A DNA stretch of 64,000 nucleotides from Ruminococcaceae bacterium UBA1417 (GTDB taxonomy: Bacteria; Bacillota; Clostridia; Oscillospirales; Acutalibacteraceae): the NCBI GenBank assembly GCA_002305575.1, contig DBPP01000002.1, positions 1 to 64,000 on the forward strand, given 5' to 3'. The translations under genes and the position numbers were made by a program. Shown here piece after piece: positions 16,481-26,865 of the stretch. The notes under the pieces are model-generated. The model worked only from the letters and a program-made list of their open reading frames with translations. It was not told the DNA's origin and searched no databases. The first letter of the stretch is position 1; each line of letters starts with the position of its first letter.

Positions 16481-17755
16481 ATGGACGCAACGAAACGCGT
16501 TGAATTTACAAAAGAAATGAAGAAGGATTACACGATCCTTGCGCCGAATATGCTGCCGATCCACTTCAAGCTGTTTGAAAATCTGTTTAAGGCGTACGGC
16601 TACAACGTGGAGATTTTGCAGACGCGCGGCCGGCAGATTGTGGACGAAGGCCTCAAATACGTGCACAACGATACGTGTTACCCGGCGCTGCTTACCATCG
16701 GCCAGATGATGGACGCGCTGCACAGCGGCAAGTATGATCTCAACAAGACGGCGTTGATCATCACACAGACGGGCGGCGGCTGCCGCGCTTCGAACTACAT
16801 CCACCTGCTGCGTAAGGCGCTGGCCAAAGACGGCCTTTCGCACATCCCGGTTATTTCGCTGAACCTCTCGGGCCTTGAGAAAAACAGCGGCTTTAAGCTG
16901 ACGCTGCCGATGATCCGCAAGGCGCTCGCCGTGCTGGCATACGGCGATCTTCTGATGCTGATGCACAACCAGACGCGCCCCTACGAGCAGGAGGCGGGCG
17001 CGAGCCAGTCGCTTGTCGACCACTGGACGGAAAAGCTGACCGCGATGTTTGCGGAGGATAAGGGCTATGCCGCCAAGGAGATGGAGCGCTACCTGCCGCA
17101 GATCGCCGAGGATTTCGCCCGCGTGCCGATTACCGGAGAAAAAAAGGTGCGCGTCGGTGTGGTCGGCGAAATCTACGTCAAATATTCGCCGATCGGCAAC
17201 AACGATCTCGAGGAGTTCCTGTTCTCGCAGGGCTGCGAGACGATGGTGCCGGGCGTGCTCGGCTTCATGCTCTTCAAGGTAGACAACCGCATGGAGGACA
17301 TCAAGCTGTACGGCGGCAGCCGCGCCAAGTTTGAGGTCGTCAAGATCATGTTTGACTACCTCGTCGGCATTGAACGCCACGTGATCCACGCGGTGGAGCA
17401 TGCCAATACGGTTTCGAACCGCTTTACGGTGCCCTCGGCGTATGCGCATCTCAAGAAGCTGATCGACGGCGTCATCGGCTACGGCTGCAAGATGGGCGAG
17501 GGCTGGCTGCTGACTGCCGAGATGATGGAGCTGATCGAAAGCGGCTACCCGAATATCATCTGCGCGCAGCCGTTTGGCTGCCTGCCGAACCACATCGTCG
17601 GCAAGGGAATGATCCGCAACCTCAAAAACCTGTATCCGAAGTCGAACATCGTCCCGATCGACTACGATCCGGGCGCGACGAAGGTCAACCAGGAAAACCG
17701 CATCAAGCTGATGCTTGCCGTCGCCAAGGAAAACATGGAGACGGCAGAGGCGTGA
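16481..17755 (+). CDS. 2-hydroxyacyl-CoA dehydratase-related protein (C-terminal half of the activase-related family)
   Basis: A 424-residue protein that starts 32 bases after the activase, with GGAAAGGAAGG before its ATG. It carries the Cys motifs of HgdB-like/DUF2229 proteins: NDTCYPALLT, TQTGGGCRASNY and CAQPFGCLPNH. In most clostridial relatives I know, this segment is fused to the preceding ATPase modules in one protein of about 1,400 residues; here it is a separate ORF in another frame with its own ribosome site. It probably associates with the upstream protein. Substrate and target dehydratase are unknown, since no hgdA/hgdB pair is nearby. Confidence 0.85.
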   Translation: MDATKRVEFTKEMKKDYTILAPNMLPIHFKLFENLFKAYGYNVEILQTRGRQIVDEGLKYVHNDTCYPALLTIGQMMDALHSGKYDLNKTALIITQTGGGCRASNYIHLLRKALAKDGLSHIPVISLNLSGLEKNSGFKLTLPMIRKALAVLAYGDLLMLMHNQTRPYEQEAGASQSLVDHWTEKLTAMFAEDKGYAAKEMERYLPQIAEDFARVPITGEKKVRVGVVGEIYVKYSPIGNNDLEEFLFSQGCETMVPGVLGFMLFKVDNRMEDIKLYGGSRAKFEVVKIMFDYLVGIERHVIHAVEHANTVSNRFTVPSAYAHLKKLIDGVIGYGCKMGEGWLLTAEMMELIESGYPNIICAQPFGCLPNHIVGKGMIRNLKNLYPKSNIVPIDYDPGATKVNQENRIKLMLAVAKENMETAEA

Positions 17756-17794
17756 TTTTTCCGCTTCTGTGCACAATCGATTCCGTGTATGAGG

Positions 17795-17827
17795 GGGCCG
17801 CAGCCATTTTTGGCTGCGGCCCTTTTG
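17795..17827 (+). terminator. Terminator of the activase operon
   Basis: GGGCCGCAGCC pairs with GGCTGCGGCCC around a short ATTTTT loop and is followed by TTTT. The 145 bases between this and the next terminator hold no convincing gene. Confidence 0.85.
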
Positions 17828-17973
17828 CACGGCGCCGTGATGCCGCTGGCTGCGGTGTGGTGCTCTGGCTGTACCTGCCTGTGGTGGCCGCCGCGCGATT
17901 CGCAGAGCTGGCCGACGGAGAAAGGGAAGAAACCGCAGCCATTCTGCTGGGCCTCGAATCTCTGCACATGTGA

Positions 17974-18009
17974 AAAGCCCGCCGGAGGGATCCCTCCTTG
18001 GCGGGCTTT
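17974..18009. terminator. Bidirectional terminator downstream of the Gx-transporter gene
   Basis: AAAGCCCGCC and GGCGGGCTTT form a 10-bp stem; inside it GGAGGGATCCCTCC is itself a palindrome. It ends the leftward apbE operon. Confidence 0.75.
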
Positions 18010-18068
18010 GTCGTCGGTATTGGACGTCCGGCGCAATCTTACTTTACGAATCGATAGTTTGCCGGCGT

Positions 18069-18575
18069 TTAAAAATCTGTTAGATGTAGTTTTTCGAGTA
18101 CCGGCAAAAGCAGTTGCAAGAGCAGGCCGGTACACAGTCCACACAGGACGGAGAGCAACAGCATGGCAGGCACGTAGAACAGCGCGGCGCGACCGGTCAA
18201 CGCCAGCGCGACACAAAGCTGCGCAGCGTTGTGTGCGAGTGCGCCGCATATGCCGGTGAAGAGCAGAGAAAGCCGCGTTTTTTTCCAGACAAGCCACATG
18301 GCGAGCGTACTTGCAAGGCCGCCGCACAGGCTCATCAGGCCCGGAGTGACCCCCCGTGTCAGAAAGGCGAACCCGCCCTTGAGGAGCGCAACGGCGAGTG
18401 CATACGGCAGGCCGAGCGATCCGGCCGCGAACATTGTCACGATATTTGAAAGGCCGGGCTTGGCGCCGGGTGGCAGGCCGGGAATCGGTGGCAACAGCCC
18501 CTCGAGCAGTGCAAGGACGAGCGCCAGCGCGCCAAGCAGGCCGCAAACAGCAACTTTTTTCGATTTTTTGCGCAT
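18069..18575 (-). CDS. Gx transporter family membrane protein (Hpre_diP_synt_I type, EetB-like)
   Basis: A 168-residue protein with about five helices. LLEGLLPPIPGLPPGAKPGL then SNIVTM, and GGLASTLAMWLVWK match the family formerly called heptaprenyl diphosphate synthase component I, now annotated Gx transporter. In flavin-based extracellular electron transfer loci a member is named EetB. ATG 18575 follows AAAGGAGG at ideal distance; the open frame starts seven codons earlier without one. Fourth gene of the ApbE cluster; a flavin- or quinone-related membrane role is inferred from context. Confidence 0.8.
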   Translation of the reverse strand: MRKKSKKVAVCGLLGALALVLALLEGLLPPIPGLPPGAKPGLSNIVTMFAAGSLGLPYALAVALLKGGFAFLTRGVTPGLMSLCGGLASTLAMWLVWKKTRLSLLFTGICGALAHNAAQLCVALALTGRAALFYVPAMLLLSVLCGLCTGLLLQLLLPVLEKLHLTDF

Positions 18576-18609
18576 GAACGGCCTCCTTTTTCGCATAATG
18601 CTGCGCCCG

Positions 18610-18975
18610 TCATCCGGTGATGGCGTCTACGCCGCCCTCGCCTGTGATGCGCAAACTCACGCGCTGAGGCAGACACACGGCGGATTCGCCCGCCCGGCTG
18701 CACAGGCCGGCTTTCACGCAAATCTGATCCGGGCAGGGGCTCGAGACAAACCATGCGCCGTTGGGACCGATTTCAATAACCGTGCCGTTCACCTCAAGCG
18801 TCTCCGGTTCAGACAGCGTTGTGAAATCGATGCGGTAAACGGTTTTGCCGTCCTGCTCGATGACAACCGTGCCGCCGGCCGGCCGCGCAAAGCTCCAAAG
18901 GTACAGCCCAATGGCCACAGCCAGCAAGGCAGCTGCGCAGAGAATTTCCCGCAGGGTGATGCGCCGCCGCTCCAT
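18610..18975 (-). CDS. NusG domain II-containing extracytoplasmic protein (EetA-like)
   Basis: A 121-residue protein anchored by one N-terminal helix (about 10-28), followed by an extracytoplasmic NusG domain II: VVIEQDGKTVYRIDFTTLSE, IEIGPNGAWFVSSPCPDQIC, and LCSRAGESAVCLPQRVSLRI. The Cys pair in PCPDQIC plus two more Cys is typical of this family. EetA of the extracellular electron transfer locus has the same domain. The ATG overlaps the stop of the lipoprotein gene (TGATG). Confidence 0.82.
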   Translation of the reverse strand: MERRRITLREILCAAALLAVAIGLYLWSFARPAGGTVVIEQDGKTVYRIDFTTLSEPETLEVNGTVIEIGPNGAWFVSSPCPDQICVKAGLCSRAGESAVCLPQRVSLRITGEGGVDAITG

Positions 18976-19544
18976 CAGAAGGTGGGGGGCACATCCTGCT
19001 CGGAGCCCTTGGCTGCAAATGTGAGCGAACCGGATTCCAGCAGGTAAGTCAGCGCATCGCCTTGCGCGCCGGAAAGCGTGAGCTCGCCGTCCGCAAGACT
19101 GTAGGAAACGGAGCCGTTCATCGCGGCCGGCTCGAAGCTGTCGCTTGTGAGCGCAAAGGTCAGCGTTTGGCCGTCGGCCGTGTAGGTGCCCGTACCCTGG
19201 TAGGCCGCCTCGCTCAGGTACCAGCCGGCCATATAGGTCATGGTGCCGTCTGCGTTGAAGGTCAGCTCAAAGACAAAATATTCGATGCCACTCGTCGGAG
19301 CGTAGGCGATCCAGGTGCAGCCCTGCAAAGCTTCCGCGGGCGAAGGTGTGGCGGTCGGTTCCGCGGTTGGCGTGGGGGATGCGATAGGGGAGGCTGTCGG
19401 CTCTGCGGTGGCCGTCGCTTGCGCTGTGGGCGTTGGGGTCGGCGTGGCGGCGGGCTTTGTTTCAACCGCGGCCAGAAGCGTGCAACCGCTGCACGAGAAC
19501 AAAATCGTCAGGCTGCACAGCAGCGCTGCAATGCGTTTTTTCAT
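18975..19544 (-). CDS. Lipoprotein with Thr/Pro-rich linker and lipocalin-like C-terminal domain
   Basis: A 189-residue lipoprotein: lipobox SCSGC (Cys 21), a stalk of about 45 Ala/Thr/Pro residues (TPTPTPTAQATATAEP), then a compact beta domain (about 75-185) built from strands such as FELTFNADGTMTYMAGWYL and GTGTYTADGQTLTFALTSDS, like small lipocalin-like domains. It holds the place PplA has in flavin electron transfer loci, but I find no Asp/Thr FMN-attachment sequence of the kind ApbE modifies. Function unknown. Confidence 0.7.
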   Translation of the reverse strand: MKKRIAALLCSLTILFSCSGCTLLAAVETKPAATPTPTPTAQATATAEPTASPIASPTPTAEPTATPSPAEALQGCTWIAYAPTSGIEYFVFELTFNADGTMTYMAGWYLSEAAYQGTGTYTADGQTLTFALTSDSFEPAAMNGSVSYSLADGELTLSGAQGDALTYLLESGSLTFAAKGSEQDVPPTF

Positions 19545-19566
19545 GGGTACATTCCTCCTTATGTGG

Positions 19567-20652
19567 TTATGCCTGCGCCGCGAGCGTGTAGCCGGAAGCG
19601 GTCAGCGTGAAACGGTCTTGAAGGCCGTCGGTGATGGTGATGACGCCGGTTTCATCAATAAAAATTCCCTCGGCACCGTACGTCTCCAGCAGCGCCTGGC
19701 CCTCGTCGAGTCCGAGCACAAAGCAGGCGGTGGCCAGCGCATCGGACCGCGCGCCGCTGTCGCTCAGCACGGTGACGGAAATGAGCCCGCTATCCGCCGG
19801 ATATCCGGTTGCGGGATCGAGCAGGTGGTGGTAGAGCGTGCCGTCCAGCGTGAAGGATTTCTCATAGCTGCCGGAGGTGGAGACAAAGCCGGATACAATG
19901 GTCAGCGTGCCGAGCGTTCCATCGGTGTTTGGGTCGCGCACGGCGATGTTCCAGTCCGCGCCGGACTCTTTCCGGCCGTACACGCCGACGCTGCCGCCGA
20001 CCGAGACAATCGCCGCGTCGGCCCCGGTTTCCGCGTAGGCTTCTACGGCAACGTCGCATGCGGCGCCTTTTCCAATGGCGCCCAGATCCACGGCGTTGTT
20101 CAGGTTCTTGAGCGAGGCCGCACCCGTTTCCGTGTCCAGACGCAAAAATTCATAGCCGACATACGGCAGAAACGACGCGATCTGGTCACTGTCCGGCACG
20201 GTGTTGCGCTCGCTGTCAAAATCCCAGAGGCGGGAAATGGGTGCGATCGTCACGTCGAAAGCACCGCCGCTTTTTTCAGCGACGTCCTGTGCGATTTCGA
20301 GGATCTCCATTGTATCCGCACTCAGTTCGGTCCAGTCTTTCCCCGCTGCGCTGTTGAGCTTCTGAATGTCACTGCCCGACACGCGCCAGGAAATCTTGTT
20401 TTCCAGCGCCTGAACGGCATCGGCTGCCGTTACGGCCGCCGTCTCGCTGTTTTTCCCATACACGCTTTGCTGCACGTAGCTGCCCATGGCGTAGGTGGTC
20501 ACCGTATACGGCTCCTCCGTACGGTCAAGCAGCGGGAACAGGGCGATAAGAATCACAAGCACCAGCAGTACGGCGCCGAGCAACAGCGCCAGCTTTTTGG
20601 CTTTCGGCTCGGGCAGATTCCGGAGCGTTGTTTTCACAGGTCTGGCTTTCAT
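19567..20652 (-). CDS. apbE: FAD:protein FMN transferase (ApbE)
   Basis: A 361-residue membrane-anchored enzyme that attaches FMN from FAD to Thr/Ser of target flavoproteins outside the membrane, using Mg2+. One helix at about 20-42 anchors it. ApbE signatures: VTTYAMGSYVQQSVYG, AFDVTIAPISRLWDF, NNAVDLGAIGKGAACDVAVE, AAIVSVGGSVGVYG, LDPATGYPADSGLISVTVL and SGARSDALATACFVLGLDEG. It is the first gene of the cluster. No flavinylation target is encoded next to it, so the substrate must lie elsewhere. Confidence 0.93.
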   Translation of the reverse strand: MKARPVKTTLRNLPEPKAKKLALLLGAVLLVLVILIALFPLLDRTEEPYTVTTYAMGSYVQQSVYGKNSETAAVTAADAVQALENKISWRVSGSDIQKLNSAAGKDWTELSADTMEILEIAQDVAEKSGGAFDVTIAPISRLWDFDSERNTVPDSDQIASFLPYVGYEFLRLDTETGAASLKNLNNAVDLGAIGKGAACDVAVEAYAETGADAAIVSVGGSVGVYGRKESGADWNIAVRDPNTDGTLGTLTIVSGFVSTSGSYEKSFTLDGTLYHHLLDPATGYPADSGLISVTVLSDSGARSDALATACFVLGLDEGQALLETYGAEGIFIDETGVITITDGLQDRFTLTASGYTLAAQA

Positions 20653-20801
20653 CGGCTTTCCGTCCTTTCTTGCCTGTTATTTTACCATAACCGGCTGTGA
20701 AAGTCCAGCTATGGCTTTACAGGCAGGTCAAAACACGCTAAAATAAAAGCGGAACCCCGCACCCTTGATGCTGCGGGGAAAGATGGGAGGAGGAGACGGA
20801 T

Positions 20802-21325
20802 ATGCAGCGCAACGCCTGCTGCTTTACGGGCCATCGGGTGATCGCCAAAGCGGATCGTGATCCGCTGCGATCGGCGCTTTCGGCGGAGATCCGGGCACTT
20901 TATGCGCGCGGCGTCACCCGTTATTACGCGGGGGGGGTGCGCGCGGATTCGATACGCTTGCGGCCGAGGCGGTGTTGGAAGCGCGCGAAACGCTGCCGAT
21001 ATCGTTACATCTGTTGTTGCCTTGCCGGGATCAGTGCCGGGGGTGGCCGCCGGCTGACCGGTTGCGTTACGCGGAGATCCTCCGCCGCGCCGATTCCGTC
21101 CGGTACATTGCGCAGGCGTATACGCCGGATTGCATGCGCCGGCGCAACGACGCGCTTGTCGATGCCGCGGGATATTGCGTATGCTATTTGCAGCGGGCAC
21201 AGGGGGGGACGGCGTACACGGTGCGCCGGGCGCGCGCGGCAGGGCTGGAGATCGTCCACCTCATCACGATGGACATGCAATGCCCGGACGCCGGGCACGC
21301 GGACGCCGAAGCGGCCGGCGTGTAA
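20802..21325 (+). pseudogene. SLOG/DUF1273-type gene interrupted by a +1 frameshift in a G8 run
   Basis: The start (ATG 20802 after GGAGGAGG) gives RNACCFTGHRVIAKADRDPL then RGVTRYYAGG, a classic SLOG/YoqJ-like N-terminus. At the G8 run near 20930 the frame ends in unrelated sequence. Dropping one G restores GARGFDTLAAEAVLEARE, LHLLLPCRDQCRGWP, VRYIAQAYTPDCMRRRNDAL and GGTAYTVRRARAAGL, ending at TAA 21325, a normal 174-residue SLOG protein. It is either an assembly error, a phase-variable switch or a decaying gene. The family binds nucleotide-like ligands. Confidence 0.85.
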
Positions 21326-21445
21326 CGGGACGCGGAATCGGAAGACGCGGAGAAAGGAAAAGAGACGTGCCGGCGGCACGTCTCCTTCCTGAAGGGATAA
21401 AAAATGAAAAATATAAAAGGTCGATAAACTCTAATTTTGAGGCCC

Positions 21446-22063
21446 TTACGCTTTCACGCGGCCGATTGCGGAAATGATGATGTCCGCAATATCCTCGATT
21501 TCGAATTCGGAGGAATCGATCGTCAGGTGATAATTCGAAAGATCGTCCCAGCGCTTGTTCGAGTAGAAATTGTAGTAGTTTGCGCACTGTTTGTCCCGTT
21601 TCGTGATGAAATCGGAAACCTTTTTTTCCTCGCACAAACCCTTGCGCAGGATGCGTGCGATGCGGGCGTCCTTGTTGGCGTGGACGAACACGCGGAAAAC
21701 ATTTTTATAATCGCGCAGGATATAGTCGCCGCAGCGGCCAATGACAACACAGGGACCTTTATCCGCTGCGCTCTTGATGATATCGCTCTGTAGGATGAAC
21801 AGCTTGTCATTGATCGGCATCTCGTTGATTCCCGTGATGCGGCTGCCAAAGGTGTAATTGCCCATCACCATGGAATACAGCAGGCTGCTGCCCGCTTTTT
21901 CATCCGCCTTCTCAAAGACTTCCTCGCTCAGGCCGCTCTGTTTTGCAGCCATGGCAATCAGTTCCTTATCGAGAAGGGGAATGTTTAACTTTTCAGCCAA
22001 TCGTTCGCCAACTTCGTGGCCGCCACTGCCATACTGGCGGGCAATCGTAATAATTGGTAACAT
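21446..22063 (-). CDS. Cytidylate kinase-like family protein
   Basis: A 205-residue P-loop kinase-like protein: MLPIITIARQYGSGGHEVGE is the characteristic Walker A region of the cytidylate-kinase-like family (PF13189 type), with later CVVIGRCGDYIL and FRVFVHANKDARIARILRK as strand and Arg-rich lid. Substrate is not established for the family. I place the start at the ATG near 22063, after GAGGAGGCG; the frame is open 46 codons further but that part looks non-coding. It faces away from the two-component system. Confidence 0.8.
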   Translation of the reverse strand: MLPIITIARQYGSGGHEVGERLAEKLNIPLLDKELIAMAAKQSGLSEEVFEKADEKAGSSLLYSMVMGNYTFGSRITGINEMPINDKLFILQSDIIKSAADKGPCVVIGRCGDYILRDYKNVFRVFVHANKDARIARILRKGLCEEKKVSDFITKRDKQCANYYNFYSNKRWDDLSNYHLTIDSSEFEIEDIADIIISAIGRVKA

Positions 22064-22249
22064 ATACACGCCTCCTCGGGGTGCGCCGGTACAAATAAAG
22101 CACGGCGAAATTGTTGAAAACACGCTGAATATCCACAAGGGATATGGTAAAATATGTGTATTTTCTATAGTTATCGTACTCCAATTTCCCTGGAATGTCA
22201 ACAGCCTGACCCGGTTTTTATTTTTAAAAACCGCAAATCGTTAAAATAC

Positions 22250-22278
22250 TTGAAAAAATTTAATTGATTTTGTACAAT
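22250..22278 (+). promoter_or_regulatory. Promoter of the two-component operon
   Basis: TTGAAA, a 17-base spacer and TACAAT, about 125 bases before the response-regulator start, in a clearly AT-rich intergenic region. Confidence 0.65.
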
Positions 22279-22400
22279 TGATACATGGATACCCGGAAGG
22301 TTTCCGTGTTTCTTCGTCGGTTATTCACAACAATTTCACATTTTGGCGGTATACTGCCAGACAGATTCAAACACAGATGGAACGAAAGCGGGGGTGTGGT

Positions 22401-23080
22401 ATGTATAGAATTCTTGTGGTAGACGATGAGGCAAAAATCCGGCTGCTCATCCGGAAATACGCCGAATTTGAGGGCCATGTGGTCACGGAAGCGGAGAATG
22501 GCATGGAGGCGGTAAATCTGTTCCGAAAGAATCCCGATCAATTCGATATTGTCATCATGGATGTGATGATGCCGGAGCTCGACGGCTTTTCGGCAGTCGC
22601 GGAGATCCGGAAGATTGCGTCGCCGGCGTTCATCATGCTTTCCGCGCGCGGCGAGGAATATGACAAAATCCACGGCTTTGAGCTCGGCGTGGACGACTAC
22701 GTGGTCAAGCCGTTTTCCCCCAAGGAGTTGATGATGCGGGTGAATGCGGTGATGAATCGTGTGCGCCATACCGGCGGGAAAAAGCGCGAGGTGTTTCGGG
22801 CGGAGGGGCTCGAAGTGGATTTCACAGCCCGCACCGTCACGGTGGACGGCGTGCGCGCGGAGCTTTCCCCGAAGGAATATGACCTGCTGTTCTATCTTGT
22901 CAACAACCGTGGCATCGCGCTGACACGCGAGATGCTGATCACCAATGTTTGGGGCTACGATTTTTACGGCGACGATCGCACGCTCGACACACACATCAAG
23001 CTCCTGCGCCGCAGCCTTGGCCCGTACAGCAAGTTCATCGTCACGCTGCGCGGTGTGGGCTACCGCTTTGAGACAAACAC

Positions 23081-23084
<4 letters not shown>
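22401..23084 (+). CDS. OmpR/PhoB-family response regulator
   Basis: A 227-residue regulator. The receiver domain (about 1-118) has acidic pair DDE (9-11), phospho-acceptor Asp in VIMDVMMPELDG, Ser/Thr in MLSARGEE and Lys in VVKPFSPKEL. The C-terminal winged helix (about 130-225) includes LSPKEYDLLFYLVNNRG and DTHIKLLRRSLG, ending GVGYRFE. It is phosphorylated by the kinase encoded next, whose ATG overlaps its stop. Target genes are not evident; the collagen-like gene downstream is a candidate by proximity only. Confidence 0.93.
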
Positions 23085-25256
<2,172 letters not shown>

Positions 25257-25326
25257 CGCTGCCGGCGGGTACAAAAAATTGGATACAAACCGCGGGGGCA
25301 CAGACGCTCTGTTCCGCGGCGCCGCA

Positions 25327-25356
25327 AAGGCCGCTCTTTGATGGGCGGCCTTTTTT
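25327..25356 (+). terminator. Terminator after the collagen-like gene
   Basis: AGGCCGC pairs with GCGGCCT around a 10-base loop, followed by TTTTTTC. Confidence 0.8.
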
Positions 25357-25436
25357 CATACGGCTTTTTTGATGGCAGCACAGCAAAAGGATACCTGAAA
25401 ATCCTATATTTTCATCCAGAAAAATCTCGAAAACGC

Positions 25437-25465
25437 TTGATAAAAGAATATCGATATGATAAAAT
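25437..25465 (+). promoter_or_regulatory. Promoter of the hdr-flx-frd-fum operon
   Basis: TTGATA at 25437-25442, 17 bases, TAAAAT at 25460-25465. It is the only good promoter seen before the twelve-gene operon and leaves a leader of about 205 bases. Confidence 0.65.
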
Positions 25466-25677
25466 TTATTGAACTGAGTTTTTCGGATGACGGCGTTTGC
25501 CGCGGCATCCGGGCTTCGGTTCGGTTTTTGCAGCGGGGTGTTTACATAACACGGAGTTTTTGGGGCGGCCCCCCCGAAGGCGTGCGCTGCGCCGGGCCGG
25601 TGCATAAGAAACCGGGACAATCATCGGGCAGATTCAACAATCCAAAATAAACTATAGAAAGGATGACAGGAGTAGCT
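25466..25677 (+). other. Long GC-rich untranslated leader of the hdr operon
   Basis: About 210 bases with no credible ORF. It contains potential hairpins (CGGATG with CATCCG near 25485-25512; a GGGGCGGCCCCCCC block near 25561) and ends in the AGAAAGGATGACAGG ribosome site. I cannot match it to a known riboswitch consensus, and there is no obvious terminator. Confidence 0.4.
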
Positions 25678-26475
25678 ATGAAGTACAGCTATTATCCGGG
25701 GTGTACCTTGAAGACGAAGGCCAAGGATCTGGATGCCTACGCCAGAGCTTCGGCAAAGGCACTGGGGTTTGAGCTTGAGGAAATCGAGAACTGGCAGTGC
25801 TGCGGCGGCGTCTATCCGCTTGGCTCCGACGAGATTGCAACGAAGCTTTCTTCGGTGCGCGCCCTGAACGAGGCGAAGGAGAAGGGGCAGGATCTCGTGA
25901 CGCTCTGCTCCGCATGTCATCACGTCATCAAGCGTGTCAATGATGACATGAAGAATGTGGAGGACATCCGCACGAGAGCCAACAACTACATGCAGCTCGA
26001 CGAGCCTTACGCGGGCGAAACCACCGTGCTGCATTTCCTGGAGGTTCTGCGCGACCGCGTCGGTTTCGACGAAATCCGGAAAAAGGTGACAAATCCCCTC
26101 ACAGGCAAGAAGATCGGCGCTTATTACGGCTGCCTGCTTCTGCGTCCCAGCAAGCTTCTCGAGTTTGACAACCCGGAGAACCCCACGATTATCGAGGACT
26201 TTATCCGTGCCATCGGCGCGGAGCCGGTGGTTTACCCGTATCGAAACGAGTGCTGCGGCGGATACATTTCCCTCAAGGAGAAGGATATGTCCAAGCGCAT
26301 GAGCACGACGATTATGGAGAGCGCGGCCGGCATGGGCGCTGAAATGCTCATCACGGCATGTCCGCTGTGCATGTACAACCTCAACAAGAGCGGCAGCGGC
26401 GCCGTTCCGGTCTATTATTTCACCGAGCTGCTCGCCGAGGCGCTCGGCGTCAAGGAGGAGGCGGCAACGAAGTGA
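25678..26475 (+). CDS. hdrB: Heterodisulfide reductase subunit B-like (two CCG domains)
   Basis: A 265-residue cytosolic protein with two complete CCG domains: C9, C41-C42, C77, C80 and C152, C192-C193, C228, C231. Each set matches the C-x31-39-CC-x34-37-C-x2-C signature that holds a noncubane 4Fe-4S cluster able to cleave disulfides. Both sites are intact, so this should be a working catalytic subunit rather than a relic. It opens the operon and overlaps hdrC (GTGA). In methanogens the substrate is CoM-S-S-CoB, which Clostridia lack; here the acceptor is probably another thiol/disulfide or the fumarate reductase encoded downstream. Confidence 0.9.
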   Translation: MKYSYYPGCTLKTKAKDLDAYARASAKALGFELEEIENWQCCGGVYPLGSDEIATKLSSVRALNEAKEKGQDLVTLCSACHHVIKRVNDDMKNVEDIRTRANNYMQLDEPYAGETTVLHFLEVLRDRVGFDEIRKKVTNPLTGKKIGAYYGCLLLRPSKLLEFDNPENPTIIEDFIRAIGAEPVVYPYRNECCGGYISLKEKDMSKRMSTTIMESAAGMGAEMLITACPLCMYNLNKSGSGAVPVYYFTELLAEALGVKEEAATK

Positions 26476-26861
26476 ACAACGCAATGAAACAGGCGGAACA
26501 GATCCGCGAAATCAGCGGCGTCAACCCGTACAAGTGCATGAAGTGCGGCAAATGCTCCGCTTCCTGCCCGTCGTTCAACGAAATGGACATTAAGCCGCAC
26601 CAGTTTGTGTCTTACGTGCTGAACAACGACATCGAAGCGCTTATGCAGTCGGAATCGCTGTGGAAGTGCCTTTCCTGCTTTGCGTGTGTGGAGCGTTGCC
26701 CGCGCGACGTGAAGCCCGGCAAGCTCATCGATGCGGCACGGCAGCTTGTGGTGCGCCAGCGCGACGAGACGTATCTCTCGCCGGATGAGATTCCGGAGCT
26801 TCTGGATCCGGATCTCCCGCAGCAGCTCTTAGTCAGCGCGTTCAGAAGATACAGGAGGTGA
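26472..26861 (+). CDS. hdrC: Heterodisulfide reductase subunit C-like ferredoxin
   Basis: A 129-residue two-cluster ferredoxin: CMKCGKCSASCP and CLSCFACVERCP are both C-x2-C-x2-C-x3-C sites for 4Fe-4S clusters. The C-terminal half is helical. Subunit C wires HdrA to HdrB. GTG 26472 overlaps the hdrB stop and has GGAGGAGG upstream; ATG 26484 is an alternative start. Confidence 0.9.
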   Translation: MNNAMKQAEQIREISGVNPYKCMKCGKCSASCPSFNEMDIKPHQFVSYVLNNDIEALMQSESLWKCLSCFACVERCPRDVKPGKLIDAARQLVVRQRDETYLSPDEIPELLDPDLPQQLLVSAFRRYRR

Positions 26862-26865
26862 TAGC

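Noticed and set aside
17828..17970. Open frames of 73 and 88 codons between the two terminators
   Set aside because: No ribosome site, no motif, and both frames run through or into terminator hairpins.
18975..19544. Lipoprotein considered as a PplA-type flavinylated protein
   Set aside because: No Asp/Ser-Gly-Ala-Thr-like flavin attachment sequence is visible; only its position and lipobox resemble PplA.
25466..25677. Leader of the hdr operon considered as a known riboswitch
   Set aside because: None of the conserved blocks of common classes (TPP, cobalamin, SAM, FMN, glycine, lysine) could be found by eye.
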